A stretch of 64,000 bases of DNA, taken from contig CAJNOP010000179.1 of the NCBI GenBank assembly GCA_905250075.1, positions 289,106 to 353,105 on the forward strand. Direction: 5' to 3'. The position numbers were made by a program, and so were the translations under genes. Origin of the DNA: Rotaria sp. Silwood1. Taxonomy: Eukaryota > Rotifera > Eurotatoria > Philodinida > Philodinidae. Shown piece by piece: positions 47,087-59,760 of the stretch (position 1 is the stretch's first letter; each line of letters begins with the position of its first letter). The notes under the pieces were generated by a model that was not told the DNA's origin, did no database searches, and saw nothing but the letters and a program-made list of their open reading frames with translations.

Positions 47087-50000
47087 ATGAGTCGTTTGAA
47101 AGTTGTCTTATTGACTGAATCTAATTCTCTCACTGGAAATGATGCTTTACCATATAAATATTATGGACAAAAATTATGGGAAAAGATACAATCTATTGTT
47201 GAAGAACTTCATCATCGATGTGAATCAGTTGATTTACATAAACTTGATTTTCAAGAACATGAATCAGTTAATAAATTTCTCAATGCTGATATTGTTATTA
47301 TGGTATTTTATAAATTTTTAATTCTTTTCTTTATTTGTATAAAAATTCTTTTCTAGGATGTTACAAATCCAGATCGACGTCCAACATTTATGTATCATAA
47401 AGGTAATCGAGAAAGTATGGATTGTATGGATGATATTGTATTAATACAAGCAAGTGGTGTAGAAAATGATAATGCTATTCAAGATCTCAAAGTAGATATT
47501 CTTAATCAAGAAATTTTATTTGGAAAAATTTTTTTTGTTTTCAGACGACATGTAAAATAAAATTATTAATTGTTTATCGATATGATGAAAGTAAAGATGT
47601 TTTTTATGATATAACACAATCATCATCTCCTCCCCCATTACTTAACACAACTCTTAAGTGCTTCTTAGAGCGAGCTGCTGATAATATTCAGTATGAAGAC
47701 TTTGAATGAATAAACACAATTATATATATTTATTTGTCTTTTTATTTTTTTAATATAGAAAAGGACTTGCTGATCGATATATATCTCGTATGAACACACG
47801 TAAAGTTGAATTACAAGATAGTAAAGCTTATCATGATGTATATATAAATTATTTTATTTACATTTGATTGAAATAATTTTCTTTTAAAGTTTTTATGGAA
47901 TGAAGTATGTGCTGAAATGTTAAATGAAACGAATCAAGAATATGTAACACCTAAATTAATTACAAAATTAATGTATGCTTTTCGAGATATTCAAGTAAGA
48001 TTTTCTTAAACTAATTTTTGATGTTTTTTTTGTTTTATTTATAAAACAAAAGAATTATTATTAAAATTTTGTTAGGATTATGAATCAATGATAAAATTAA
48101 ATCAACGTTGTGAACAATTACTAGAAATAGCAAAAAAAATTCGAAATAATATGATGATTTCATATTTAACTGCATTTGCACGTAGTCGGTAAATATTAAT
48201 ATTATTATTTTTTATTGATTTATTTTAAATATAATTTAAATTATTTCATAGACGAAATGAACCTGGTGATCGTGATGAAGCATTAAGTATTCTTGAACAT
48301 TTATGTCATACAAAAAAAACTGAAAGTGAATTATCAAATGATGTTATTTGTTTATGTGGAAGAATTTATAAAGATAAATATACTGAATCATTTTGTCAAG
48401 ATCAAGAATCTTTAGACAAAGCTATTGAATGGTATAGAAGAGGTTTTGCTGCTGATCCAAATATTTAGTAAGATAAATTAGAAAAAAAAAAACAAAATTT
48501 TTTTTTTTTAAATTAAATTATGAAAATTTTTAGTGCTGGTATTAATTTACTTTTTCTATTAGCAATTAAAACTGAAGATTTAAAAAGAAATAATGAAGCA
48601 TATAGAATTAGTAAGTTATTTTGATTTATTGACAAAAATACTATATATGAAACAGTACATAAGATCATGAAATAGTCTTTTAAGTCCATTGTTGAAAATT
48701 ATTTTTGAGTTAGAAACATTCGAATTACATGAAATTTTCAGGGCGTGTTGAAGCATCAAAAGTAACTGATTTGGTAACACTAAGTTCGCTGTAGAATTAT
48801 CATTGTATAACTTTAGTTTTTTTTTTTATAAGAAAAAAAAACAGATACTGCAGCTTCGTATGTTCTTTTCAACAGATCGAGAATTCTATGATGCACAATG
48901 AAAAAGTGTAAATAGAAATTATCGAAAATTTTGACAAAAAAACATGTCCTTTATGAAAAAATCAGATCTTGAATTATGACTGACTTTTGGACGTTAATGT
49001 ATGTCTAATTAACTGATGAAAAATCTAATATATTCGTTAATTCTTTGTCTCAAAAACAATAAACTCGACATGTCATTCATCTTAAGATAAGATGTTATCA
49101 ATAATAATATTTATCTAATGCATAAATTTAAACGTTATCTAAGATTTGTCTGAAGTGGAAACTTTAATTTTCTATATATTATTTTGCATACTTATACATA
49201 AAAAAAAGAACAAATTCAAAAGAATTATATTGTTTTCACAAGTAGATTACTTTACATTATGACTTATATAATAAAAGATAATCATTTGAAATAATAATAT
49301 TGATATTTTTTTCTTTTAGTTATTCAACTCAATGCATTACTTGGTAAAAAAGGTCGTTCACTTCGAGATTTAACAGATTATTGGGATGTAGCAACATATT
49401 TTGAACTTCATGCTGTTCAACGTGATTGGTCAAAAGCATGTTTAGCTGCATTACATATGTATTTATTAAATCCACCAATATGGTATTTAAAATCAACAAT
49501 AAATAATTTAAAAATTCTTCATCAAGCAACACGTATGCGTAATCAACAAAAACTTCAACAACAACGTTCAATTATTTCTGATGATGAAGATGTTTATAGT
49601 TTTTGGATAGATTTTTTTAGTGATGCTATTAATTCAAATTCAACATCAAATGAAGAAAGAGAATTACCAGCACAAGTACCAGTAAGTATTTTAAAAACAA
49701 ATAATAAGGAAATCTTCTTTTTTTCTTCTTATTTCAGATTCTTGTTTGTGATAATTATGAAAAAAATGATGGAACAACATTAAAAAATGTTTATGTTGAA
49801 TCACATTTACAATTAAATTTTCATACTGGTAGTGAACCAGAAACACTTGTTATACGTACACTTGAAAAACAAAAAACATTACAAACAGAAGAAACAGCGA
49901 GAACTATTGAAATGAATTCAATTCGATCAATTATGTATTTCATATATTAAATGATTATTAGATAATAGATATACATTGTGTTTCTTTTTTTTTTAGAAAT

Positions 50001-53000
50001 GTTAAACGTGATAATCGATCTGTTTTTCTTTATGCATATGAAAATGCTGAAGCTTTTTTATCTGTTGAACTTCAAATATTTTTCTCATCAGCTGAACGTC
50101 GTACAGCGTAAGTAGAATAATCGTACGAATACTTTCTACTAGGACAAAAAAAGTACATAAACTTCAAAGCTTTTGCTTCATCGATTGTAACTTTGAGATA
50201 CGAGAAGTCGCCATTGTATGAGATGATTTCAGTATAAATATTTGTTTCATTGATAAATGTGATTCCGAAATGTTGATTAGAGTATAGTCGCATACTTTAT
50301 AATTCAGACAAACTAAAATTTTTGAACAAAGAATTTTTTTATTTCGTATAAAGAAAAATTTTAGGTATTTTTTACCTGATAGAAGAACTCTTCAATGAAT
50401 AGAAAATTAATAATAATTTTTTTTTTCTTTGTTAAAATATAGATTCAATGACAAAATGTCAAAATATCGATTACAAACAAGTATTTCTGAAGTTGAACCA
50501 AAATTTGATGTAAGTGATCAAGATTAACTTATAACAAAATGATTATATATACGTATATATTCTGAATAAATTTAATTCATTATTTTTAATTTCCGAAAAA
50601 GCAAATTCGAGAAAAAAATATATCGGAAATTACACAAAACAAATTCAAATTATTTCCTTTTCTCATCCGAATAGAAAATGTTGCTATGATTGTTTCATGA
50701 ATTATAAAGATTATTATTTTTTAAAATTTATATCTGAAATTTCCTATCATAATTATGAAGAATATCATGTCCGATCTGAAGATTGTAAACAAAGATAAAA
50801 ATATTCATGTGGAATTTATCAAAACCAAAGTTAAATTTTTTTGCCTCAATTCAAATGAACATATTACTAACATCTACTTCACTCTGTATACACAATGACG
50901 TACATGGGTTGCAATTCTTCAGGCGATGCTAATATAAAAATCGTTTACGTACAGTCAAATATTTTTTTAAATCACATTACAGATTGATTAAAGATTTCAG
51001 TGAAAATTTTCTAATAACAATCATCATAGTAATTTTTAATCAGTTAAAAAGCTATCTTTCACCGTTTCTAACATGAAAATATCAGAATGAATCATTTGAT
51101 ATTTTAAGATCGGTTGTTTTCTAGTAAGAAAATATTTTCTTTCGTTATTCAAGCCTTGATCATTGAACATATTAACACATTCGACCCGATTCAGTTTTCT
51201 TAGAAAATTTTTTCGAGATGTTCATTTTTATGGACAGTTAACTAATAAATGCACTTAATGACCTCAGACGGTCAATAAAGAGGTACCGAAAGGTAGCATT
51301 TGAATTAGTTTTTGGGGCGGCACTAGTAAATAGCTATTTGATCAAGGGGGAAAAAGCTGATTCTATGGTGATAGAATCATCGGAATCACTCAGAATCAAT
51401 AGAATCACTCAGAATCACACAGAATCAATAGAATCACACAGAATCAATAGAATCACTCAGAATCACTCAGAATCACTCAGAATCACTCAGAATCANNNNN
51501 NNNNNGAATCACTCAGAATCACTCAGAATCACTCAGAATCACTCAGAATCACATGGAATCACTTGGAATCACATACAATAAAACACCTAAAAAAATGCAT
51601 GCCTATGCTTCTTATCAAGCTGGATCGAGCACATTTCATCACTTAGCAGCAGTTAATAAGATTTTTGTCGTTTTTTACCAAGTAGTAGAATTAATTTCAT
51701 CATGTTACAACAAAGAAGCAAATTTTGTTAAGCCCGTGTATATTTTCTTCAGAAGCATACACGTGTGTAAGTTCAAATCGAGGATTTTTGCAACTTCTTG
51801 GTTCTAGCAATGGCGAGTGAGGAGGGGAGGAGAAAGTCAAAGATTATTTGGTAGGTTTCTTTAGTAACGAGAAAAGAGGTGTAAATTTTAACGATGGTTA
51901 TATCATTCTGAAACTCTACACTCTAACTACGTAGTCTAGAAATGACAGGTTTTGTTATTTAATGCAGAGAAAGAGTGTTCTTGTAGGTATCATTCAGTAG
52001 GTCGATTCTATTATTCATCTAATAGAGTGAGAATAGGATGAGCACGTAAAATTACGAAATAGTTGAATTCCAAGTTTAGAAAAAACTCAACATTATATCT
52101 CACAATTTGTCAAAAGATATAATAGTGTACCAGATTCTCCATGAATGATCAAATCAATGTATATATCAAACTAATATGGTAGTTGAACAGACGATTGAAA
52201 GAATAAAATGATATGTGCACTTCATACAACATGTGTCGTGCATATTATCATTAGAACAAAAGAATCGAGAGATTGACGATGTACTGTACTTCACATTAGA
52301 ATAAGCTTTTTAAGTTTAACTATATTAAATGAATTGAATAATTTGCTCGAATAATAATAATAATAAATGAACACATTTTCGAAATGTTTAAATGTACGAG
52401 CACACGTATCAGCTATAAAAAGTTGTAATCGTTTTGGATGATTAATTTGTTAAATTATTTGAAGCCCTTTTACATTTTGTCTCAAGTATATGTTAGAGGG
52501 GAGATTAAAATCTAGAGCAATTTAAAAGTCCCCTAGAGAGAAGTTTCAGGGAAATTTAAAATTGCTCTGAATTTTAATTTTCCCTGCAACATATACAACA
52601 AACAGAGTTTCTGAGTGCCCCATTTTCACCTCTCAAGGCACAAAGTGACAAGTTTTCTGACAGTTTGTATCATATCAACGAGATTATCTAATCATTTTCT
52701 GGCATATAATGAGTTTTCCAAGTAGTTTTCAACTGATTGGGCCCAGAACGATTCTTAATCTTTTCAAAGTCAATGAAGTGAATCTGATTCTCCAAGTCAG
52801 AACACCTAGAAAACTTGCCTGGCTACTGGAAGCAGCGACATCCATCTGATTGACACGTTTGAAACTGCTCTAAAATAGGAGTGACCCTTTATTTTTACTT
52901 TCCTTTATACTAAGGGACAAAGATCAATGATTTGCTTATCTGTATTTTCTAAAGATAAAGGATTCATTTATCTTTATTTAGTAAAGTAAGACTAAATGAC

Positions 53001-56000
53001 CACTCCTATTCTATAGTCAATGACGATATCAATATTCTTTGATGCAGTTTGTGCAAAAACTCTTACAATTGAAAATTTCTATCACCATTGATAATGAGAA
53101 AAAAGAGAAAGTTTTTGATGTATCGCGATTTCTCTTGTTCCACACTTTCCGTAAATTGATTTTTTCGACATCTTTCTTTCGAATAAAAATTAGCCAAAAT
53201 GAAACAGATCAATACACTCTGTTTACAGTGAAAATTTAACTTTAGTTTGCCATGCCTTGGAAACATGAGGTTGTAGTGAATTTTATAACCTAGCAATTGT
53301 AGAATGAATCGGATTCTACTTATCGTTTCCCAGAACTCAATAATCGCAATACTATCGGATTCTTTTGGATTCATAAAAGCGTACATTTTAATAGCATATC
53401 AAAGAACTCAATTAGTGCCAGACAAATTGCAACTAGGCAGTGAGAAATAGGGAAATGTAGAGAGTCGACAACTTCTATTTCTAAAAGCATCTATGATAGG
53501 CATGGAGTGCTCCCTTCTACAGCTAAAATGAAGAAGTGATGCCTTTTTTAATTTAACTGGTTGGAATTTCTGCTCAGCTATCACCTGTCAGGTTCGATTT
53601 CAACGAAAAAACTATATTTTGTTTCATTTCATTGACATTCAATGGCTTTATGTTACTTAGTCGCGCTCGTAAGTCATAAGGACGGGTTCTCAGAGTGGTG
53701 CACTAGCCCGAAGCCAATGCAACATCATCCTTATATATTCATGTTTTTGTGTTTTGGTATTCTGTGTGGGCAAGCTGTAGAACATCGTCCGCGATGCTCT
53801 TAGTATGAGCGACAGAGTATTTCTTACGGAACGTTCTCTCCATGCATACAACAGGGAATGTATGCATATTTTAGCCTAACTGGTAAGGACGGCAACGCAA
53901 ATAGCCGGAAATATGTAGTTCCAGTCCCGTAAAGTAGTTCTCGTACTCTTGGCTATGCTGTTGTTCCATCACAATCCTTGGTCTGTCTTGAGAGTCACAA
54001 ATAGCAATACCCCTAACGGAGTTTATAGAATATCGTGTGGTCCTGAACTTTTTAGGAAGAGTTGATACTAATATGCATAAGGTGGCTATCTTTTGCGTTT
54101 GGTACAGCAAGCAAAATGAAACCTTAAGTCAGCTACTTGAACACTCAGACTATTTCATGCTTCTTGAAATCTAGTATCTGTACGATCTTCTGCTTCCTGA
54201 TATTCCATATTTCAGAGTTTTCCTCTCCATACCATCGAGCTTTCACAAACTGTATATATTAACAATGAGCTTCCGTTTAGAAAACGAGGCAGCAGTTGTA
54301 ATCAGGATGAAAAATAATGAAAAATCGAGAAACAACAGTAATCCAAATTCTCTCACGATTTAATGTTGATTTCAACTAGATGTAACATTTTGAGGTCATT
54401 ACCGGGCGAGAAAGTTCACTTATGGTCTGTAATCCTTGATTGACCGTCATAAAATAATGAAACAAACCTCATTGGCTGGTTAGATATCGGTCCATTGTGT
54501 GATTTGATTGTTGTGAAATGAAAAATAATTTACTTTTGTCTAAGATTCAGCAATATCGAGAATGCATTGTTTGTGCTCGACTTATTGACTCTTACGACGA
54601 TGAGTCAGCTGTTTTCCTTATTGATTGGAATGATCAGGAATCTTCAGAACTCATCTCTCTAATGATTCTATGATGTTTCTATTGATGTGACGGTATCACA
54701 GTCGAGAAAAACAATGATATTCATAGTGATTCCAGAGTCAGTGGAATCATGTAGAATCACACGGAATCACGTAGAATCACATAGAATCAATAGAATCACA
54801 TAGAATCAATAGAATCACATAGAATCAATAGAATCACATAGAATCAATAGAATCACGTAGAATCAATAGAATCACATAGAATCAATAGAATCACATGGAA
54901 TCATGGAATCACAGAATCAGCTTTTTCCCCCTTGTATTTGATATACAAGCAAAACTACAGGGCAAGCAAAGTGATCATTCTGCAGTTTCGTGAAAGTCTT
55001 GTCCGGTCTTTACTGCTTCGCACACCAATCGAGAAGCTGAAACCTGATCCAAGACAGCAATCAGCAAGTTATTCGAAGCGCAACCTTGCTGATCACAAAC
55101 TCGAAGAAAAGGAAGGATCTACGCGCAATGTTGACAGACGGTGCACTAGCTGCTATGCGAAGGGAAGAGCACAACAGTCAGGAGAAGCGACCTATGCAGC
55201 AGCAAAGAAAGTAAAAACTTTCTGTTCTGACTGTGATAAATTTTTTTGTCTTGAGTGTTTTAATAATAAGCATTATGCTATGGAGTAAAGAACTCAAATA
55301 AAGTACTAAAGGCAGCACAGTTGACTCCTTATATTTAGCCTCCTACTTAAGAAAAAAGCAAATGCCTTTCTATACAGTTTCTCGTTAAACTATAGCGTAG
55401 CCCACCGGTGGGCTACATTGGGTCGAATGTGTTGAACATTGGACAATTAGTATGCACATACTACACCAGAAATGTTGTTCAACGACATATTTTACATATC
55501 GATTGTTGTTTTCAGCTTTATAAATTTTCGATCATACAAACTTCATTATTACCTTATAAAGTACAGGAAAAAAAAATAATAAGATTTCACTGATCTGATT
55601 TTTAGATGAATAAAATTTATAAGAAAATAATATATGAAAAAATATTTTTTTTGCTTTTTTTTAGCTTACCTTCGATCGTGATCTACATGAACAACGTACT
55701 GCACTTGGTCAAGGTACATATGGAAAAGTTTATGTTGCACATGATCGTTATACAATGAAAAAATTTGCTGTCAAAGAAATTCCTATGCGAAATCCTGTCT
55801 ATACAGATGTATTAGAAAATGAAATCAAAATTTTATCAACACTTAGTCATAAAAATAGTTTGTTTAAATTTAATTATATAAAATAAATAAATACTTTTTG
55901 TTTTTTTTTCTCTTATCAAGTTGTAACTTATTATGGTTCAGCAATTGATCGCTCAAAAAAACAACCTTTCTTTCAAATAATTATGGAATATGTTGATGGG

Positions 56001-59000
56001 TTAATTAATAAGAAACAAAAATTCTTTAAAATATTTATTTATTTCATTTTTTTTTTGTTTTGATATTCTTAGTGGTAGTCTTTCACAACATCTATCAAAA
56101 TTTGGACCATTTCAAGAACAAGTTATTAAAAATTATACTCGACAACTTTTAGAAGGTTTAAAATATTTACATGAAAATCATATTTTACATCGAGATATTA
56201 AATCAGCGAATATACTTGTTAATTCAAGAGGGTAAAATTGATAAGATTTTTTTTTCTTTTTTTTTTCAAAAATTAATTGTTTTTTATTTGATTTTTAAAG
56301 AGAAATAAAAATTGCTGATTTTGGTACATCAAAACGTCTTGCTGGTCTTCAACTTTGTACAGAAGATAGTGTTGGTAAGAAATTTTTATTTGTGTATTAT
56401 CAAAAAAATAATTTCTATGATTAGGTACTTTACAATATATGAGTCCTGATGTTATTCTTGTACCTCCAATGGGTTATGGACCTGAAGTAAGAAATGAAAG
56501 AAATTATTCAATTCTATATATTAATTCATATTTAGGTTGATATTTGGAGTGTTGGATGTACAGTTATTGAAATGGCAACGGGTAAAATGCCATATCATAA
56601 AAGTAAATAATATAGATAGATATGTTTTTTTATTCGATTTATAAACTTTATAATTTTATTAGTTGTTAATACGGGTGCATTAATATTAAAACTTGGTAAT
56701 GAACGACAACCACCAGATATTCCACAAGAATTATCTGATACAGCAAAAGATTTTCTTGCCAAGTAAATAGATCTATAACGTTTTGTAATTGAATTTTATT
56801 TGTTTTTCTAGATGCTTTGAACCTACTCAAAAACGTCCATCAGCTAAAGATTTATTAAATCATCCATTTTTTAAGTAGGTTTACTTTTGTTTCTTATTTA
56901 AAACAAAATATCGATATAACTATATTTAGAACGAAACCTACATCACCACGAGAGCCTAATGGAAGTAAGTTTAATTATTTCATGTAAATATAAATATTTA
57001 TTTAAATTATTTTTCTAGATAATAATGGAGATAAACATGACAAGTAAAAATTTTCAATAAAATATTTATATTGTACAACTTTTTTTTTTTTTATTCAACT
57101 AAGTAGTGGCATACATGTATCAAGTCCTCCTGAAACATTACATCGAAGTACTAGTAGTGAAGAAGCAGGTGTACCTGAGTATGAAATCATAATTTTATTT
57201 AATATGATATAATTAATAAATTTTGTTTTCTTTTTTAATTCTAGACCAGCACGTCTTCTTGAACCACAAATATCAATAGATAATTGTCGTCGATCAGAAT
57301 TAATGCATATTTTACGAGATAATGATAGTAGAGAAGATGTAGGATATATATATATTCATAAAAACAAAACTAATATGAGTTTATATTTTCTTTATTATTA
57401 TTCTAGCTTCTTGGTAAATGGATGGATTTAATCGATGAAAAAAATGAAACAGAAATTTTGACAATTGTAAATATCATAGTTTTTTTTTTGTTTCGTATCA
57501 ACATAAAAAAAAAAATCAATGACTTTATTTTTAGGATAAATTAAGAATATTATTATCTGGTATTTGTGACTATTTAGAAGATTCAAATGAACAGTATTTA
57601 CGAACTGCACTTGGTATAAATAATAAAATATTAATTTTATCTTAATTTAAATAAATTATTTTAGATAAAATATGTGCTAAAACCGATTTGAATAGTGATA
57701 CAAGAACTGATCTTGAACGAGCATGTTATTTATTCATTAAAGCTGTATGATTGAGTTTTATTTCTTTTAAGACACAAAAAATTGTTAGTGCAAGTTTTTT
57801 TCATAAAAAAAAAAAGGATAAGATTTTAATAAATCAATATTGAAATTTTCGTATATTGCTAAAGTATTTTCATTTTTGCCATGATTTTAGAGTGTGAAAA
57901 ATTTTTCTCAAAATCTTTTTTTTGATCTTGAAAGAGAATTATCAAAATATGACTATATTTACTTATAGGATTTTTTTTCGATAGAAAATTTTCATATATT
58001 TATCTTGACTAAAATTGTTGAAAATTAATTTTAATTCTTATAGACAAATATTGTTCTTTCATGTAAAAATGGATTACCTCCACATGTTTTATTTGCACTT
58101 GATAATGTTATTCGTCGTGTTGCTGAACATCTTGTTGGTCTTATTCGACCAGGTAAAATATTCTAAATTATCTTAATTTATATTTGTAATAAATTAATTT
58201 TTTGTTTTATGTAGATTTTATTTCTTCTGTTAATACTATAGCACCAATAACACCAAGTGATGTATCAACATCTAGATCATTAAGCTCACGTTCACCATTT
58301 TTTTCACAAACTATGGATATAACAAATGAAGAAATAACTCGTTTACATCAACAATATGCACAACTACTTCAGACAAGTCAAAAGTAAATTAAATAAATTT
58401 TATTTTTTCTATTAAAAAATCTTCTTCTAAAGTCATCTTAGTCAATTAATTAGTATTGAAAATGATAATATTATTAAATTATATGAATTATCATTAAATC
58501 AACAAGAGAAAGATACATTAAGGTAAATATTTGTTTTTTTTTTTCTTTGAATTCTATTGCATGAAGAACAAATTAATTCTCTATTGATGTTTGAATATAA
58601 GTTTTTATTATTTTTTTTTTTGTTCTTCTTCTACTCCTTCTTCAGTAAAACTTCAATTTTTCGACAAGTATTTGAAATGATATTCAATACAATCAGGTTA
58701 GATATTTTACAAAGAGTGATGCACAACTTCAACTCATTTTATTTTTCAACCTTGCTTTGATGAACTTCTTTTTTTTTTTTTCGAATTTAACATGATTATT
58801 AATATAAACATTATTAATTTTGTTGTCTGTTTCAGTAAAGCAATTGGATTATTTTTACCAGTTGAATCACCACCACCAATCGAAAATACGGTAAATTTCA
58901 TTTGATTTATTTTCCAATTGTTAAGAATTTTCATTCTGTCTTTATCATCAAATTCAGATTATCGTTTTCGAATCGTCATCTTCTCTTCATTTTTTTTAGC

Positions 59001-59760
59001 AAAACTAATTAGTGCATTTTTTTTTCTACTTTCCTAGTATAATTAAGCTTTGAACAGTATTCAGATAGACAATGGTATCAATTGTATGAGTGTAATGATT
59101 AATTTGTAAAGAGTATTACTCGAAAGAAGACTTATAAAATCGAATTTATTTTAAACAAATAATAAATAAATCATTTAATCAATTTTTATATAATTGTTTT
59201 CGAATGAAAATATTTTTGATCCTAAAATTTTTTCAGTATTTATTTGGCATAATCTTTCTCATTAAAGGATATAACTGTGGTATCTTCTTTGCATTTACAT
59301 CTGACAATCATTTGTATTTCTATAATCATAATAAGCAAAAAGCTGAAATTTTAGCATAGAATAAACCTACTTATCTTATGTTTGTACTATGAAGAATCGA
59401 AGATTAAGCTAATAATATCAATATCGATTGTGATTAGCGGATGACGATTATCATTTAATGTCTATTTTTTTATTATTAATTATGAATATTTTTTTTTTTT
59501 TTTGTAAAGGATTGTGAACTTGTGACAACACCTGTTGCAGAAGAACAAAATAAATCAAGCATTGTAACATCAAAAACAACAGAATCACAACAAATAACGT
59601 AATTTTGTTTTTATATTTGATGTACAAAACATTTTGTTTTTTTCTTTTGTATAGACGATCACGCTCACTTATAGAAATTGAACAAGAACATGATCGATTG
59701 CTCAAGTCTCTGATTGAAAATAGAACTCGTCTCAATAAATTACTTCATTCATCGAACTGA
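47087..59760 (+). CDS. ASK1/MAP3K5-type MAP kinase kinase kinase, about 33 exons, 1225 aa
   Basis: Exons: 47087-47302, 47357-47491, 47545-47690, 47759-47837, 47890-47994, 48076-48188, 48252-48467, 48534-48610, 49320-49681, 49738-49934, 49997-50107, 50443-50509, 55665-55857, 55921-55999, 56073-56231, 56301-56374, 56425-56486, 56536-56602, 56663-56762, 56812-56874, 56930-56964, 57019-57043, 57104-57178, 57245-57338, 57407-57466, 57535-57613, 57665-57744, 58044-58152, 58215-58383, 58442-58522, 58836-58890, 59510-59598, 59655-59760. All junctions are GT-AG and phases agree. The N-terminal half matches the ASK regulatory region ([32 protein letters not shown]). The kinase domain, about 609-873, has GQGTYGKV (623-630), Lys645, HRDIKSAN (738-745), [10 protein letters not shown] (758-767) and the ASK-type [16 protein letters not shown]. 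Two C-terminal coiled-coil stretches follow; no SAM domain is seen. It would activate MKK4/7 and MKK3/6 under stress. The activation loop differs at a key site (see findings). A 5.2-kb intron holds nested transposons. Confidence 0.92.
51372..51575. repeat. Minisatellite of CAGAATCACT-type units with an assembly gap
   Basis: Tandem 10-bp units (CAGAATCACT) with longer variants (AGAATCAATAGAATCAC). Ten Ns at 51496-51505 mark an unresolved part, so the array is probably longer than shown. It lies next to the left end of the 3.6-kb element. Confidence 0.9.
52489..52593. repeat. 105-bp hairpin inside the 3.6-kb element
   Basis: TATGTTAGAGGGGAGATTAA pairs with the inverse copy TATGTTGCAGGGAAAATTAA. 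Arms are about 47 bp, with a shared AGAGCAATTT core, and the loop is about 10 bp. Confidence 0.7.
52871..53014. repeat. About 144-bp inverted repeat inside the 3.6-kb element
   Basis: TAAAATAGGAGTGACCCTTT pairs with the inverse of AAATGACCACTCCTATTCTA. Inner arms share TTACTTTC/TTACTTTAC. No coding content. Confidence 0.6.
54742..54912. repeat. Minisatellite of AGAATCACATAGAATCAAT units
   Basis: About nine 19-bp units (AGAATCACAT + AGAATCAAT). The array runs directly into the right terminal inverted repeat, which itself begins AGAATCAG. It has the same + strand orientation as the left array. Confidence 0.9.
58646..58696 (+). other. Possible cassette exon of the MAP3K gene
   Basis: This 51-bp segment has an acceptor (CTTCTTCAG), a donor (GTTAGA) and the same phases as the next exon at 58836. 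It is open in frame and would add 17 residues ([16 protein letters not shown]). Both it and the following exon begin with TAAA after the acceptor. It was left out of the main model. Confidence 0.4.

Larger units (their letters stand above)
51343..54934. mobile_element. 3,592-bp DNA element, perfect 22-bp inverted ends and 8-bp target duplication (hAT-like)
   Basis: The left end (51343-51364, beginning CAAGGGGGAAAAAG) and right end (54913-54934) are exact inverse copies over 22 bp. Both sides are flanked by the same 8 bp, TATTTGAT (51335-51342 and 54935-54942). An 8-bp duplication and CA...TG ends with a G-run fit hAT (or P) superfamily elements. The interior has AGAATC-rich minisatellites near both ends, two small inverted repeats, a 10-N gap (51496-51505) and no recognised transposase, so it is probably nonautonomous. 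Identical ends and target copies suggest a recent insertion. Confidence 0.9.
51263..55288 (+). pseudogene. piggyBac transposase C-terminal fragment, split by an insertion
   Basis: Part one, 51263-51342, reads [20 protein letters not shown] and ends at the insertion point. Part two, from 54935, continues after the duplicated 8 bp in the same frame with [17 protein letters not shown]. It then gives the C-terminal zinc-binding region ([30 protein letters not shown]) and stops at 55286-55288. The Cys-rich end with RC-x2-C, C-x2-C and CL-x-C is the piggyBac transposase zinc ribbon. The catalytic DDD region is missing, so the fragment cannot transpose. Confidence 0.75.
51172..55435 (+). mobile_element. 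Deleted piggyBac-like element, host of a second insertion
   Basis: Left end: TTAA (51172-51175) followed by CACATTCGACCC. Right end: GGGTCGAATGTG (55420-55431) followed by TTGA (a mutated TTAA). The 12-bp ends are perfect inverse copies. A perfect 20-bp palindrome, GTAGCCCACCGGTGGGCTAC (55397-55416), lies just inside the right end. Between them is only the C-terminal part of a transposase. Without the 3.6-kb insertion and its duplicated target, the element would be about 660 bp, so it was already internally deleted. It sits in the largest intron of the MAP3K gene, same strand. Confidence 0.8.

Noticed and set aside
51372..51575. Possible CRISPR-like array
   Set aside because: The units are 10-bp head-to-tail repeats without spacers, in an animal intron, next to a transposon end; this is a minisatellite.
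54935..55288. A stand-alone 118-codon zinc-finger gene
   Set aside because: Its first codons are the target duplication of a transposon and the frame joins to 51263-51342 across the insertion; it is the tail of a piggyBac transposase.
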